Positions 1 to 7,714 are shown, counted from the first letter of the stretch. The stretch is 10,094 bases of DNA from Deltaproteobacteria bacterium (GCA_019308525.1 JAFDIC010000111.1:1-10094), one strand, 5' to 3'. Program-made: numbers and translations. Notes: generated from the letters alone by a model not told the origin.

Positions 1-1
1 C

Positions 2-436
2 ACGGCGCCCGATTGGGACAGGGCCAGGGAAATTGTCTTCTCCAGCACCATACCCGTAATCCTGGCCGGGGGGATATCCCCAGAAAACGTCTATGAGGCC
101 ATAATGAAAGCTACCCCGGCGGGCGTCGACAGTTGCACCCTGACGAACAGGCAGGATGAGACAGGTAAGCCCGTCCGCTTCCAAAAGGACCTCACAAAGG
201 TGAAAAGGCTCGTGGAGGAGGTTCGCAGGGCAGAGAGGGAGCTGAGAACCCTGAAAGAGGAGAAGGAACAAGGGCTCATCACTCTCAAGGAGGAACTCCG
301 GGAAAGGGAAGAGGCGCTCCCCGCCCATTCAGTCAGGCCCCACCAGATCTTGGCCATAGAGGAGCTGGAAGACAAGGTCGCTCAGAGGGAAAGAGAAATC
401 AGGTGTCTTGATCTCGCCATCTCAGGGAGTGGATAG
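2..436 (+). CDS. TrpF-like (phosphoribosylanthranilate isomerase family) protein with coiled-coil tail, 3' part
   Basis: The gene starts before the window; 144 residues are readable in one open frame from base 2. Visible residues 17-24 (IPVILAGG) followed by ISPENV, and residues 41-43 (GVD), match the phosphate-binding end of the (beta/alpha)8 barrel in phosphoribosylanthranilate isomerases. The stretch GKPVRFQKDLTKVKRLVEEV corresponds to the last barrel helix, where TrpF proteins normally stop. Here the chain continues for roughly 80 more residues rich in Glu, Arg, Lys and Leu (visible 62-138), which should form a coiled coil. The usual TrpF sequence after GVD (typically a Ser-Ser-Gly-Val-Glu type motif) is replaced by SCTLTNRQDE, so this is probably a paralogue and may not act in tryptophan synthesis. 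No trp gene is visible nearby. The stop lies one base before the ATG of the downstream reductase, so the two are probably cotranscribed and translationally coupled. The fold assignment is fairly sure; the substrate is unknown. Confidence 0.7.
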   Translation, partial: TAPDWDRAREIVFSSTIPVILAGGISPENVYEAIMKATPAGVDSCTLTNRQDETGKPVRFQKDLTKVKRLVEEVRRAERELRTLKEEKEQGLITLKEELREREEALPAHSVRPHQILAIEELEDKVAQREREIRCLDLAISGSG

Positions 437-437
437 A

Positions 438-1397
438 ATGAAAAAGCGCCGCCTCGGAAAATCCCCCATCCACGTAACGACTATCATCATGGGCACCTGG
501 CAGGCTGGAAAGGCCATGTGGCCCGGAGTCAGTGATTCAGAGTCTCGTGATGCGATCCGGTGCGCCTTCAAGGCGGGCATCACCACCTTTGATACGGCCG
601 AGGGATACGGAAACGGGCATAGTGAAAGACTCCTGGGAGAATCCCTGGCACATGTAAGAGAAAAGGTGATTTTTGCTACAAAGGTCTCGCAGAATCACCT
701 GGAGTATGGCCAGGTGATGGCGGCCTGTGACAGGTCATGCAAGAACCTGAAGACTGATTACATAGACATCTACCAGATACATTGGCCGGCCGGCTCATGG
801 GGCAGCAAAAAGGTACCAATCGGCGAAACCATGGAGGCAATGAATGACCTGAAGGCGAAAGGTAAGATTAAGGCCATAGGGGTGTCCAACTTTTCCCGCG
901 CTCAGATTGAGGAGGCATCCAGGTTTGGAACAATTGATTGTCTTCAACCCCCCTATTCCCTGTTCTGGCGGCATGCCGAGCGGGAGCTCCTACCCTATTG
1001 CATTGAGAATGGCATAACCATATTGGCTTACTCTCCCCTGGCGCAAGGGCTGTTGACCGGGAAGTTCGGAAAGGATCTAAAGTTACCGCCTGGAGACAAC
1101 AGGTCAAAAAACAAGTTGTTCAGGGCCGAGAATATGAGAAGGGCACTGGATGCAATCGAAAGGCTCAGGCCGATCGCGGAAAGGAACGGACTGACCCTGG
1201 CTCAACTGGCATTATCCTGGGTCATCTCCCATCCCGGCACCTGCGCCATCGCCGGGGCCCGGAATCCTCAACAGGTACTCGAGAACGCAAAGGCAGGGGA
1301 TGTGGTTTTGCCGGAGGCCGACTTACAGGAAATGGATTCCATCAGTCGTATAGTTACAGACCCCTTGGATAGTAGCCCGGTTATGTGGGACTCCTGA
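438..1397 (+). CDS. Aldo/keto reductase
   Basis: This is a 319-residue NADPH-dependent oxidoreductase of the aldo/keto reductase superfamily, predicted to be a cytosolic (beta/alpha)8 barrel. The catalytic tetrad is complete: Asp52 and Tyr57 in FDTAEGYGNG, Lys82 in FATKVS, and His115 in IYQIHWP. IKAIGVSNFS (144-153) and the C-terminal cofactor segment IAGARNPQQVLENA (271-284) are typical of the group related to YajO and general stress protein 69. Length and ending (PVMW) fit the family. An in-frame ATG exists 30 bp upstream at 408 but lies inside the preceding gene. ATG 438 has AGGGAG at 424-429 with an 8-base spacer and starts directly with the conserved first strand (MKKRRLGKSPI). It sits one base after the TrpF-like stop, which suggests an operon and perhaps a common pathway. 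The physiological carbonyl substrate cannot be read from the sequence. Confidence 0.93.
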   Translation: MKKRRLGKSPIHVTTIIMGTWQAGKAMWPGVSDSESRDAIRCAFKAGITTFDTAEGYGNGHSERLLGESLAHVREKVIFATKVSQNHLEYGQVMAACDRSCKNLKTDYIDIYQIHWPAGSWGSKKVPIGETMEAMNDLKAKGKIKAIGVSNFSRAQIEEASRFGTIDCLQPPYSLFWRHAERELLPYCIENGITILAYSPLAQGLLTGKFGKDLKLPPGDNRSKNKLFRAENMRRALDAIERLRPIAERNGLTLAQLALSWVISHPGTCAIAGARNPQQVLENAKAGDVVLPEADLQEMDSISRIVTDPLDSSPVMWDS

Positions 1398-1436
1398 TGC
1401 ATGGGGCAACAGTGCGGCAAAGGTTGGATGTCTCTC

Positions 1437-1577
1437 CTAGGCCTGATCCTTTTCAGAAAGTTCTCTTAAGAGCTCCGTATTTTTCTTGATCCGTTTCATA
1501 TCAGCTTTAAGATTGACCTTGTTGGGTCTTTTCTTCCTGTCCCTGATACGTCTGGTTTTCTTGGTCTTGGATGCCAT
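1437..1577 (-). CDS. Small highly basic protein (46 aa), function unknown
   Basis: This short open frame starts at ATG 1577 and ends at TAG 1437-1439. It encodes 46 residues beginning MASKTKKTRRIRDRKKRPNK and ending RELSEKDQA. About a third of the residues are Lys or Arg, concentrated in the first 20. Residues 22-42 (from NLKADMKRI to RELSE) look like a short amphipathic helix. AAGGA lies about 10 bases upstream of the ATG. The composition suggests an RNA- or ribosome-binding micropeptide, but I recognise no named family; from memory, proteins beginning this way occur in deltaproteobacteria. It converges with the aldo/keto reductase, leaving 39 bp between stops, and follows another small basic gene on the same strand after 66 bp. 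The other strand is open here over a longer stretch, but that product is hydrophobic and Leu/Ser-rich, as expected from reading Lys/Arg codons antisense. Confidence 0.65.
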   Translation of the reverse strand: MASKTKKTRRIRDRKKRPNKVNLKADMKRIKKNTELLRELSEKDQA

Positions 1578-1643
1578 TTTCCGGTTTTCCTTATCTCAAT
1601 ACTGCGCAAAGCTTCTGTCCACTACATATCTCCTAATGGGCGA

Positions 1644-1766
1644 CTATTTGGCCTCGGAGGTCCGCTGTGCCAATCTTTCCTTCGCCCTCTGCTTCAAACG
1701 TTTGAGCCTCCTCCTCCTTCTCCGTTCGAGTTCTCTTCGTCGCTCGATTTTCTTGTGTCTTGCCAT
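1644..1766 (-). CDS. Small Arg-rich protein (40 aa), function unknown
   Basis: ATG 1766 to TAG 1644-1646 encodes 40 residues: MARHKKIERRRELERRRRRR, then LKRLKQRAKERLAQRTSEAK. Arg and Lys make up half of it, spaced with Leu and Glu as in a single long charged helix. A run of AGG codons encodes six consecutive Arg/Arg-like positions near residue 15-20. A strong GGGAGG lies upstream with a somewhat long 12-base spacer. Together with the 46-residue basic protein encoded 66 bp downstream on the same strand it forms a two-gene micropeptide cluster between the reductase and speE. The charge suggests nucleic-acid or ribosome binding, which is inference. The main alternative is a chance open frame; the good start signal, neat length and neighbouring similar gene argue against that. 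Confidence 0.55.
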   Translation of the reverse strand: MARHKKIERRRELERRRRRRLKRLKQRAKERLAQRTSEAK

Positions 1767-1839
1767 GAATGCCAGTAACCTCCCTTGGGAGAGCAGTCTC
1801 CACCTAGTTAGTTTCCATCCACAAATGGCCCTTTTTCAC

Positions 1840-1918
1840 GATCTCTGCGTCAATCTGCGGAATTATTTGTGCGGCATACTACAGTATGCCTCCGCGTAAT
1901 TCCTTGATTTCCTTGATC
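1840..1918. repeat. Composite palindromic (REP/MITE-like) intergenic element
   Basis: A nested inverted repeat is centred on the TACA loop at 1880-1883. The inner arms GGCATAC (1873-1879) and GTATGCC (1884-1890) are perfect. The next arms GGAATTA (1859-1865) and TAATTCC (1897-1903) are also perfect. Further out AATC (1852-1855) pairs with GATT (1906-1909), and GATC (1840-1843) with GATC (1915-1918). The left outer arm contains TCTGCG twice (1844-1849, 1854-1859), and the right contains CCTTGAT twice (1902-1908, 1911-1917). No T-run follows on either strand, so it is not a classic terminator. It resembles dispersed intergenic repeats and lies upstream of the two small basic genes. Confidence 0.6.
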
Positions 1919-1920
1919 TC

Positions 1921-2340
1921 ATAAAAAACTGCTCATTTCTGAATTGGAAACTGCCCAGCGCCCAAGATTGATTTATGGATGGGCACTAGTTAACGATGAG
2001 AAAATAATCCAGAAAGTATCCTATGAAACCAAAATCTTGCCTAATAGTCAACATCAAATGGAATAGGGATTTGAATTGTCCACAATAAGGGGCTTTTCTC
2101 ACCATGGGATCTTGCTCCTGCAAATAACAATCATTCTCGAGCAATACCGGAAGGCAAATCCAGCCCATATTTCCTGTTGACCTCCGGAGAAACTTTCCCT
2201 ATATTCCAAGAGGCGCTGATTGCCCGGGGTATTCTTGATTTGATATGGTGTGCCTTTCTCTGATACGCGTCAGATCCCTGGAAGGCGGCAATAATTTCGT
2301 CTGCCAGATGAGCGCGAAACCTTAGTTCAACGAGGATAAT
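1921..2340. other. Intergenic region without a convincing gene
   Basis: About 420 bp lie between the palindromic element and the speE start. Open frames are short and interrupted on both strands. A minus-strand frame of 118 codons (2487-2131) runs antisense into the speE 5' end, has no recognisable domain and no convincing start signal. The A+T-rich character of 1980-2160 differs from the neighbouring genes. I see no clear -35/-10 pair for speE; the promoter is probably here but cannot be fixed by eye. Confidence 0.5.
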
Positions 2341-2343
2341 GCT

Positions 2344-3261
2344 ATGAAGGAAGAAGGGGGAAAGGATATTTCTTTGGTGGATTTTGACCCTGAAAAGGAT
2401 CAGGTCACGGAACTGTGGTTTCAGGACAGTATCGAGTTTGGACATGGTTGCAGCCTGCACATAAAGATCAAGAACGTCCTTTACCACTCAAGGTCAAAAT
2501 TCCAGGAAATAGTAATAATGGAAACAGAAAAACTGGGCAGATTGCTGGCCATTGACGGTATTACCATGCTAACCGAGTACGATGAGTTCGCCTATCATGA
2601 AATGATAGTTCATGTGCCCCTCCTGGTGCATCCAAACCCAAGAAAAGTCCTGGTCATCGGAGGAGGAGACGGGGGCACTGTCCGTGAAATAGTGAAGCAT
2701 CCTGAAGTCGAAGAAGTTCACGTATGTGAGATAGACGAAGAGGTTGTTGCCGCCTGCCGAAAATACCTGCCTTCCCTTGCATCATCCTTTGATGACGCGA
2801 GAGTCAAGGTCTTCTACGAAGACGGGGCCAAATATGTGAAGAAGTCTCCCGCTTCCTATGACATCATCATCGTGGACTCCACCGATCCCCTCGGCCCGGG
2901 AAAGATCCTCTTCCAAAGAGATTTTTACGAAGACATGAAAGAAGCTCTTCTCGATCACGGAATCGCCGTAACGCAATGTGAATCCATTTACCTCCATCCC
3001 CATGTGATAAGGGGGGTATACTCCTTTGCAAGGGACATATTCCCTAAGCTCGGTTACTACATCACCATGGTCCCCACCTATCCCAGCGGCCTCATAGGTT
3101 TCTATTTCTGCTCCTTGTCCAGAGACCCTGTTTCGGATATAGATCTGAAGCGGGCACGTGAACTTAAAGGACTCAAGTACTATACCCCGCAGCTGCATCG
3201 TTCTTCCTTTACGCTACCTCTATTCGCCACGGATTTCTTTCACTCAGACTGCCGCGAGTAA
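2344..3261 (+). CDS. speE: Polyamine aminopropyltransferase (spermidine synthase)
   Basis: This 305-residue cytosolic enzyme transfers the aminopropyl group of decarboxylated S-adenosylmethionine to a diamine, usually putrescine, giving spermidine and methylthioadenosine. Motifs in order are ELWF (23-26), DGITMLTEYDEFAYHEM (71-87) at the polyamine site, the Rossmann glycine loop VIGGGDGGTVRE (104-115), CEID (128-131) for the nucleoside, the catalytic DSTDPLGPG loop (178-186, with Asp178), and TYPSGLIGF (245-253). The first 20 residues are an acidic extension before the usual family start, but no later start codon precedes ELWF, and ATG 2344 has GAGG at 2332-2335 with good spacing. No speD is in the window, so the aminopropyl donor must be made elsewhere. 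It converges with the metal-transport permease with only 25 bp between stops and no visible terminator. Family assignment is firm; preference for putrescine over another diamine is not provable here. Confidence 0.95.
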   Translation: MKEEGGKDISLVDFDPEKDQVTELWFQDSIEFGHGCSLHIKIKNVLYHSRSKFQEIVIMETEKLGRLLAIDGITMLTEYDEFAYHEMIVHVPLLVHPNPRKVLVIGGGDGGTVREIVKHPEVEEVHVCEIDEEVVAACRKYLPSLASSFDDARVKVFYEDGAKYVKKSPASYDIIIVDSTDPLGPGKILFQRDFYEDMKEALLDHGIAVTQCESIYLHPHVIRGVYSFARDIFPKLGYYITMVPTYPSGLIGFYFCSLSRDPVSDIDLKRARELKGLKYYTPQLHRSSFTLPLFATDFFHSDCRE

Positions 3262-3286
3262 TGCCGATACAGACTCCAGGCGCCAA

Positions 3287-4117
3287 TCAACCCCGTGTAA
3301 CGCCCTGCTTCATTCTGGCCTTCAAGGAGTCAATCAGCAGGGAGATAAAAAACGCGACCCCTGCCACGAGGATAATGGTCGCTCCCGAGGTGAGATCAAA
3401 GAGGTAGGAAAACCATATACCGGTCAGAGTGAATAGCATGCTCAGTCCGGAGGCAAGAATCATCATCCTGCCGAGGGACCTGGTATGTCTCTCAGAGATG
3501 TAGGGAGGTATTGTCAGGAGGGCGATTACAAGAATAAGCCCCACGACCCGAATAACCAGTACAATCGAAAGGGAGACCAAACCTATGAGAAGAAAATAGA
3601 GGGCCTTCACTGGCACACCCACGACAAAAGAAAACTCCTCGTCATAGGACATAGCCAGCAGTTCCTTGTAAAACAGCGTAACGACAATCAACACCAGGAC
3701 CCCGAGTCCTACCATAAAAAATACATCCGTAAGGGGTACGGAGAGAATGCTGCCGAAGAGATAGCTCATGAGATCCGCATTGTACCCGGGAGTAAGATCT
3801 GCGAGGAGAACACCAACAGCCATTCCAATGGCCCACAGGACCCCTATTATCGTGTCCGCCCTTTCCCTTCTTTTGAAACTGGCCGCGGCCATGATCATCG
3901 AGACAATGAGAGAAAAGACAGCGGCTCCTGCCAGGGGGGGGATATTTACGAAGAAAGCCAGCCCGATGCCACCAAAGGCGGCATGGGCGATACCTCCGGA
4001 TATGAACACGATCCTGTTGACGACCACAAGGGTGCCGATAATACCACAGATAATACTGACGAGGATTCCTGCTATCAGTGCGTTCCTCATGAATTCCAGG
4101 TGCAGTATATCCCACAC
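3287..4117 (-). CDS. znuB: Metal (zinc/manganese-type) ABC transporter permease
   Basis: This is a 276-residue integral membrane permease of the ABC-3 family (ZnuB/MntB-like), forming the channel for divalent metal uptake with the ATPase encoded just upstream. At least seven or eight hydrophobic segments are visible, the first near residues 10-32 (ending GTLVVVNRIVFISGG) and the last at about 247-267. The family hallmarks SGGIAHAAFGGIGLA, the glycine-rich second and fourth segments, and LLTIPPYIS near residue 205 are present. I chose GTG 4117: GAGGAG, inside the last ATPase codons, lies seven bases upstream, and the ATPase stop is one base away, so translation is probably coupled. An upstream in-frame ATG at 4201 would add 28 residues lying wholly inside the ATPase gene; ATG 4090 is possible but has a weak binding site. 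The metal is inferred from family; no substrate-binding protein gene is visible to confirm it. Confidence 0.9.
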   Translation of the reverse strand: MWDILHLEFMRNALIAGILVSIICGIIGTLVVVNRIVFISGGIAHAAFGGIGLAFFVNIPPLAGAAVFSLIVSMIMAAASFKRRERADTIIGVLWAIGMAVGVLLADLTPGYNADLMSYLFGSILSVPLTDVFFMVGLGVLVLIVVTLFYKELLAMSYDEEFSFVVGVPVKALYFLLIGLVSLSIVLVIRVVGLILVIALLTIPPYISERHTRSLGRMMILASGLSMLFTLTGIWFSYLFDLTSGATIILVAGVAFFISLLIDSLKARMKQGVTRG

Positions 4118-4118
4118 C

Positions 4119-4886
4119 TTATCTCTCCTCGTGTGCGGGGAAGACCCTGTGGGGAAGACCATGGGCAATGAGGTCAACAGGGCATTGATAGGCGAAGTCA
4201 ATCATCTCCTGTGTTATCTTTCCACCTTCGTGGAATACAAGGTATTTGTTGACACAGGCTATGGACTTCATGTGACTGGATATCACGCCGATATCATGGG
4301 TGACGACCACGATGGTGACCGTCTTGTTGAGTTCGTGCAGGAAATCGTAGAGGCTTGTCTGAAATTCGGGATCCACACTGGCGGTGGGCTCATCCAATAA
4401 CAATATCTCTGGCTCCCCGGCCAGGGCGCGTGCAATGAATACACGCTGTCTTTGCCCCACCGACAGCTTACCTATGGGCCAGGACCGGTATTCCCACATC
4501 CCCACTTCTTTCAGAAGGTAGCTGACCTTTTCCCGATCATTCCTCGTATATTTCCTGCCAAGAGGAACAATGCCTATCCTACCCATGAGAGCCACATCCA
4601 TCACAGAAACCGGAAAGCCAAGGTTGAAACTAAGGTCTTGCGGAACGTAGCCGATCTTGCGCCTGGCATCCCTGGGGGGCCGCCCGAGTATCCTGATACG
4701 CCCCCTGCCGGGTTTGAGAAGCCCGACCATGAGTTTCAACAGTGTGGTCTTCCCGCCCCCGTTCGGTCCGATGATCCCCAGGAATTCACCCCGGTCCAGT
4801 TTCAGGTTCACATCCCTGAGCACCTCCACACCATCGTAAGAGAAACTTAGATCCACTATTTCTATTGCATAGGGTTTCGCTTGCAT
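4119..4886 (-). CDS. znuC: Metal (zinc/manganese-type) ABC transporter ATP-binding protein
   Basis: This is a 255-residue cytoplasmic ATPase that powers the adjacent permease. It has Walker A GPNGGGKTT (40-48), the Q-loop at Gln83 (VPQDLSF), signature LSVGQRQR (141-148), Walker B ILLLDEP with catalytic Glu166, the D-loop SVD (170-172), and H-loop His197 (VVTHD). The ending CPVDLIAHGLPHRVFPAHEE has His-rich features common in ZnuC-like proteins. GTG 4895 is also in frame, but ATG 4886 is better placed: AGGG lies eight bases upstream, while nothing suitable precedes the GTG. The gene follows the valS stop after about 10 bp, so it is probably cotranscribed with valS. No periplasmic binding protein (ZnuA-like) is next to it, which leaves Zn versus Mn versus Fe unresolved. 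General function is secure. Confidence 0.93.
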   Translation of the reverse strand: MQAKPYAIEIVDLSFSYDGVEVLRDVNLKLDRGEFLGIIGPNGGGKTTLLKLMVGLLKPGRGRIRILGRPPRDARRKIGYVPQDLSFNLGFPVSVMDVALMGRIGIVPLGRKYTRNDREKVSYLLKEVGMWEYRSWPIGKLSVGQRQRVFIARALAGEPEILLLDEPTASVDPEFQTSLYDFLHELNKTVTIVVVTHDIGVISSHMKSIACVNKYLVFHEGGKITQEMIDFAYQCPVDLIAHGLPHRVFPAHEER

Positions 4887-4896
4887 TTTGAGCACC

Positions 4897-7548
4897 CTAA
4901 GGTCTGACGGACTCGATAAGTCTTAAGCTTTTTCCCAGTTTTTCCAGCTTAGCGTTGGTTTCCTCCAGACGGCTGCGGACCTTTTCCACGATTTTCGGAG
5001 GAGCCTTTTCAAGGAACTGCGTGTTGGATAGTTTTCTTTTTGCGGCTTCAAGCTCTTTGTTCAAGGTCATGATCTGCTTTCGGAGCCGATTTTCCTCCTC
5101 TTCAAAATCGAGCAACCCCTTCAAGAGGACATGCACCTGGTTTTGACCGAATACCGCTGTAGCCGAAGTCTCGGGCTTGGACGTCCTTTCGACCACATCC
5201 ATCCGATCAACCCTGGCCAGAGTCTGCACCAAAATTCTGCTGGCAGCGATGAAGTCCCTTTCCTCTTCAACAGGCACCTCAACAATAATATTCACCTTTT
5301 TGGCCGGAGATATGTTCATCTCGCCCCTTATGTTTCGCACCCCTGCCACCAGGCCCATAAGGGAATCCATCTGGGCAATTGCCTTCTCCTCCACCGTGAA
5401 CTCCGTTCGATCCGGAAAGGGCGCCACCATGATGCTTCCCTGTGTCCACGGGAGCCTTTGCCAAATCTCTTCCGTCACAAATGGCAAGAAAGGATGCGCA
5501 AGCCGAAGAATTGCGGCCAGCGTCTTCTTAAGGACATGCTTCGTGGAGTTCTTTTGGCCTGCGTCTTCGGCGTACAACCCCGGCTTGACCATCTCCAGAT
5601 ACCAATCGCAGAATTCGTGCCAAATGAATTGGTAACAGGTATTTGCAGCGTCATTGAAGCGGTATTCGTCAAGGGCCTTGCTCATGCCCTCACTTACCTG
5701 CCCCAGTCTCGTAAGGATCCATCTCTCGGGCAGGCCGTACCTCGTCTCTTCTGAAACCAACTCTTCTTCATCTTCCACGTTCATAAGCACGAGGCGGGCG
5801 GAATTCCAGACCTTGTTTACAAAGTGCCTGTACCCCTCGATCCTTTCCTCTGACAATCTAATGTCCCTGCCCTGGGCCGCAAGGGCCGCAAGAGTGAAGC
5901 GGAATGCGTCCGTGCCGAACTTGTCCATTACCTCCAGGGGATCAATCACATTACCCCTGGATTTACTCATCTTCTTACCCTCTGCATCTCGTACCAGGGC
6001 ATGAATATAGACGTCCAAAAAGGGGACATCGCCCATGAAATGGATCCCCATCATCATCATCCTGGCAACCCAGAAAAACAGGATATCGAACCCCGTGACC
6101 AGTACCGATGTGGGGTAGAAGGTCCTGAGTTCCTTTGTGTCATCAGGCCATCCCAGGGTCGAAAAGGGCCATAGGGCCGAGCTGAACCATGTGTCCAGGA
6201 CGTCCGTTTCTTGCGAGAGGGCCTCGTTCCCGCAAGATCGGCAGGTCTTAGGCTCATCCATACTTACAGCTACTTCCCCGCACTTGTCGCAATACCAAGC
6301 AGGGATCCTGTGTCCCCACCATATCTGCCTGGAAACGCACCAATCTTTGATATTGCGCATCCACTCGAAATATACTGACTCCCAGTTGGAAGGTATAATT
6401 CTTGTCCTACCCTCGGCCACTGCATCAATGGCCTTTTCCGCCAGGGGCCCCACCTTCACGAACCATTGCTTTGAAAGAAGCGGCTCAATCATCGTCCTGC
6501 ATCTGTAACAGTGCCCGACGGCGTGCCGGTAAGGTTCTGTCTTTTCCAGCAGGCCCAAGTTCTCCAGGTCTTCAAGGATCTTCTCCCTGCACTCAAACCT
6601 GTCCATCCCCCTGTAAGGGCCGGCAAGATCGCTCATACGACCCTCTTCATCAATGACCTTTATCCTTTCCAGGTTGTGAGCGTTCCCGATCTCAAAGTCG
6701 TTGGGATCATGGGCGGGCGTTATTTTCAGAGCACCCGTACCAAATTCCTTGTCCACATACCTGTCAAATATTATTGGTATCGGCCTGTTCAGAACGGGGA
6801 CGAGCACATAAGTCCCGGAAAGGTTTTCGTACCTTTGGTCCCCCGGATTTACCGCCACAGCCGTATCACCCAGAAGGGTCTCAGGCCTCGTTGTGGCCAC
6901 TGTTAGATGACCGCCTGTCTTTTCAAAGGGATAGCGTATGTAATACAGGGCGCCCTCCCTCTCCTCATGTTCCACCTCCAGGTCAGCTAATGCGGTCTGA
7001 CATCTCGGGCACCAGTTTATGATATAGTCTCCGCGGTAAACAAGACCCTCTTCATATAGCTGCACAAAAACCTTTCTCACAGCCCTTGAAAGACCCTCGT
7101 CCATGGTAAAGCGTTCCCTGCTCCAATCACAGGAACTTCCAAGCCGCTTCAGCTGTTTGATAATCATTCCCCCGTACTTTTCGCGCCATTCCCAGACCAG
7201 CTCGATGAACTTGTCACGTCCGATCTTGTGGCGATCTGTTCCTCTGGCAGCCAGGTCCTTTTCAACCACGTTCTGGGTAGCAATGCCGGCATGGTCAGTC
7301 CCCGGCTGCCATAAGACATTATGGCCTTTCATCCTTTTGTATCTGCAAAGTATGTCCTGGAGTGTGTTGTTGAGGGCATGTCCCATGTGAAGGGATCCGG
7401 TTACGTTTGGGGGCGGAATTACAATACAGAAGGGCTCCTTGCCTGAATCAAGGTCCGGCTTGAAAAGACCGTTTCTCTCCCAGTACTGATACCACCGCTC
7501 TTCAACATGTTTCGGCTCAAAAGCTTTGGCCAGGGTCTGCTTCTCCAT
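4897..7548 (-). CDS. valS: Valyl-tRNA synthetase
   Basis: This 883-residue class I aminoacyl-tRNA synthetase charges tRNA-Val with valine in the cytosol and edits mischarged threonine. The HIGH-type motif is HMGH (54-57) after PPPNVTGSL, and the KMSKS motif is at 526-530 followed by RGNVIDP. The editing (CP1) domain is intact, with ATTRPETLLGD (218-228) and TPAHDPNDFEIG (277-288). Cys pairs at 180/183, 347/350, 420/423 and 436/439 are possible zinc ligands. The anticodon-binding domain follows, and the last 65 or so residues form the coiled-coil arm typical of ValRS (LLDFEEEENRLRKQIMTLN onward). Length is normal for bacteria. ATG 7548 is preceded by GGGAG with a nine-base spacer. It lies downstream of a terminator for the acidic-protein gene, so it should have its own promoter between 7549 and 7637, which I cannot identify confidently. 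The metal transporter genes follow directly. Confidence 0.98.
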   Translation of the reverse strand: MEKQTLAKAFEPKHVEERWYQYWERNGLFKPDLDSGKEPFCIVIPPPNVTGSLHMGHALNNTLQDILCRYKRMKGHNVLWQPGTDHAGIATQNVVEKDLAARGTDRHKIGRDKFIELVWEWREKYGGMIIKQLKRLGSSCDWSRERFTMDEGLSRAVRKVFVQLYEEGLVYRGDYIINWCPRCQTALADLEVEHEEREGALYYIRYPFEKTGGHLTVATTRPETLLGDTAVAVNPGDQRYENLSGTYVLVPVLNRPIPIIFDRYVDKEFGTGALKITPAHDPNDFEIGNAHNLERIKVIDEEGRMSDLAGPYRGMDRFECREKILEDLENLGLLEKTEPYRHAVGHCYRCRTMIEPLLSKQWFVKVGPLAEKAIDAVAEGRTRIIPSNWESVYFEWMRNIKDWCVSRQIWWGHRIPAWYCDKCGEVAVSMDEPKTCRSCGNEALSQETDVLDTWFSSALWPFSTLGWPDDTKELRTFYPTSVLVTGFDILFFWVARMMMMGIHFMGDVPFLDVYIHALVRDAEGKKMSKSRGNVIDPLEVMDKFGTDAFRFTLAALAAQGRDIRLSEERIEGYRHFVNKVWNSARLVLMNVEDEEELVSEETRYGLPERWILTRLGQVSEGMSKALDEYRFNDAANTCYQFIWHEFCDWYLEMVKPGLYAEDAGQKNSTKHVLKKTLAAILRLAHPFLPFVTEEIWQRLPWTQGSIMVAPFPDRTEFTVEEKAIAQMDSLMGLVAGVRNIRGEMNISPAKKVNIIVEVPVEEERDFIAASRILVQTLARVDRMDVVERTSKPETSATAVFGQNQVHVLLKGLLDFEEEENRLRKQIMTLNKELEAAKRKLSNTQFLEKAPPKIVEKVRSRLEETNAKLEKLGKSLRLIESVRP

Positions 7549-7637
7549 GTACTAGTTCTCCCGCATCGTTATTCGCTCACACAGGGCTCCCTTTTCCGTC
7601 AGGCAGGTATCAGGACACCATGCACCAGCAAATTGAA

Positions 7638-7663
7638 AAGGGGTTGCACAGGGGCAACCCCTT
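7638..7663 (-). terminator. Rho-independent terminator after the acidic-protein gene
   Basis: A perfect 10-bp stem is formed by AAGGGGTTGC (7638-7647) and GCAACCCCTT (7654-7663) with a 6-base loop. On the minus strand the stem runs into TTTTCAATTTG, a moderate T-rich tail. It lies 52 bp after the acidic-protein stop and about 90 bp before valS, so it should separate the two transcripts, perhaps incompletely. Confidence 0.75.
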
Positions 7664-7714
7664 ACATAAGCACAGTTTTGGACAAAATTAAAGGCTTTTC
7701 TCTTGGTCCGGGCC

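Noticed and set aside
1486..1899. Plus-strand 137-codon frame with hydrophobic, Leu/Ser-rich product
   Set aside because: It is the antisense of the two Lys/Arg-rich small genes, which accounts for its Leu/Ser richness; it has no recognisable domain and no convincing ribosome binding site.
2131..2487. Minus-strand 118-codon frame overlapping the speE start
   Set aside because: Half of it is antisense to conserved speE codons, no family is recognisable, and no plausible start signal was seen. A decayed gene in 2131-2340 cannot be excluded.
3485..4171. Plus-strand 228-codon frame opposite the permease
   Set aside because: Shadow of the permease gene; the product is a low-complexity His/Asp/Gly-rich sequence with no domain.
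7549..7637. T-box or other tRNA-sensing leader upstream of valS
   Set aside because: Fewer than 90 bases separate the terminator from ATG 7548, with no T-box sequence or antiterminator fold visible.
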